From: Chlamydiota bacterium
GTDB lineage: Bacteria; Chlamydiota; Chlamydiia; Chlamydiales; JAJFMB01
Assembly (NCBI GenBank): GCA_021772355.1
Contig: JAJFMB010000222.1
Location: 1-6,136, forward strand
Direction of reading: 5' to 3'
Length of the DNA stretch: 6,136 bases
In this document: piece by piece, positions 5,941-6,136 of the stretch
How positions within the stretch are numbered: the first letter of the stretch is position 1
Layout: the number at the start of each line of letters is the position of its first letter
The notes under the pieces: model-generated
What the model was told of the DNA's origin: nothing
Databases searched by the model: none
The model's input: only the letters and a program-made list of their open reading frames with translations
Position numbers and translations under genes: made by a program

Positions 5941-6136
5941 AAGAACACCAGTACTTGTAGAGACTTAAGCGGCACACGTGAGTAAAATTTAAGGCGTGCG
6001 AAGCAGGCTACCCTGAAAACGGTTGTCGATGCAGCACAACGCAGAAGTTTGCCATGCATGTTCGTTTTACCTTGGGACGATCAGAAAGTTCTGCAAGTAA
6101 GTGCGAGAGGTGCCGACGTGACTGAGGGGTTTTTAG
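5941..6136. other. GC-richer edge segment without a recognised gene
   Basis: Base composition shifts from AT-rich DNA upstream of kynB to clearly higher GC from about 5945 to the right edge. One + frame is open from 5986 to the edge (50 codons, no stop; possible ATG at 6058 without a ribosome site). One - frame is open from the edge to a TAG at 6008-6010 (42 codons). Neither translation resembles a family I recognise. It could be the end of a neighbouring gene on either strand, a mobile-element remnant or non-coding DNA. Confidence 0.35.

Noticed and set aside
5892..6059. A 56-residue N-terminal extension of kynB from the ATG at 6059
   Set aside because: KynB proteins begin close to the 'WDI' motif; the extension is hydrophobic, crosses the composition break and ignores the AGGAG next to 5891.
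1..6136. CRISPR array, tRNA or rRNA
   Set aside because: No regularly spaced direct repeats of suitable length, no cloverleaf and no conserved rRNA segment seen on either strand.

Overview
This 6.1 kb window carries five protein-coding genes. The 3' part of a class II (adenosylcobalamin-dependent) ribonucleotide reductase enters from the left edge on the + strand. Four genes follow on the - strand: two uncharacterised paralogous proteins (489 and 408 aa), a calcineurin-like metallophosphoesterase, and a kynurenine formamidase (kynB). The genes are widely spaced, several intergenic stretches are strongly AT-rich, and each - strand gene seems to have its own signals rather than forming a tight operon. 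By eye the reductase gene is clearly more GC-rich than the two paralogs, and the intergenic DNA is the most AT-rich.

The host cannot be fixed from this sequence. Moderate-to-low GC, loose packing, a large lineage-specific paralog pair with cysteine-poor proteins and polar Ser/Asn/Lys-rich N-termini, and a 'KIWAIADLHLS' type phosphoesterase would suit a host-associated bacterium, for instance an environmental chlamydia or a Legionellales-like gammaproteobacterium. This is an inference, not an identification.

Layout. 1-1220 (+): nrdJ-type reductase C-terminal part with the N-x-C-x-E active site and the C-terminal CX4C redox tail. 1234-1261: a perfect hairpin between convergent genes, likely a shared terminator. 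1261-2730 (-): paralog A, 489 aa. 2731-2833: a strong intrinsic terminator for paralog B and a TATAAT promoter for paralog A. 2834-4060 (-): paralog B, 408 aa. 4061-4366: a 306-base AT-rich spacer with a promoter, a cluster of TTGTTAA heptamers and a potentially branched RNA structure. 4367-5113 (-): metallophosphoesterase. 5256-5891 (-): kynB, which seems to start at an ATT codon placed 7 nt after a consensus AGGAG. 5941-6136: a GC-richer edge segment without a recognisable gene.

The metabolic genes (reductase, kynB, phosphoesterase) have no evident common pathway. The most likely undescribed content is the tandem paralog pair. Both proteins share an N-terminal helical module of about 85-90 residues and a C-terminal signature, while the middle regions differ. 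No known family is recognised in either. Together with the unusual regulatory spacer upstream of paralog B, this pair is the part of the window most worth following up.
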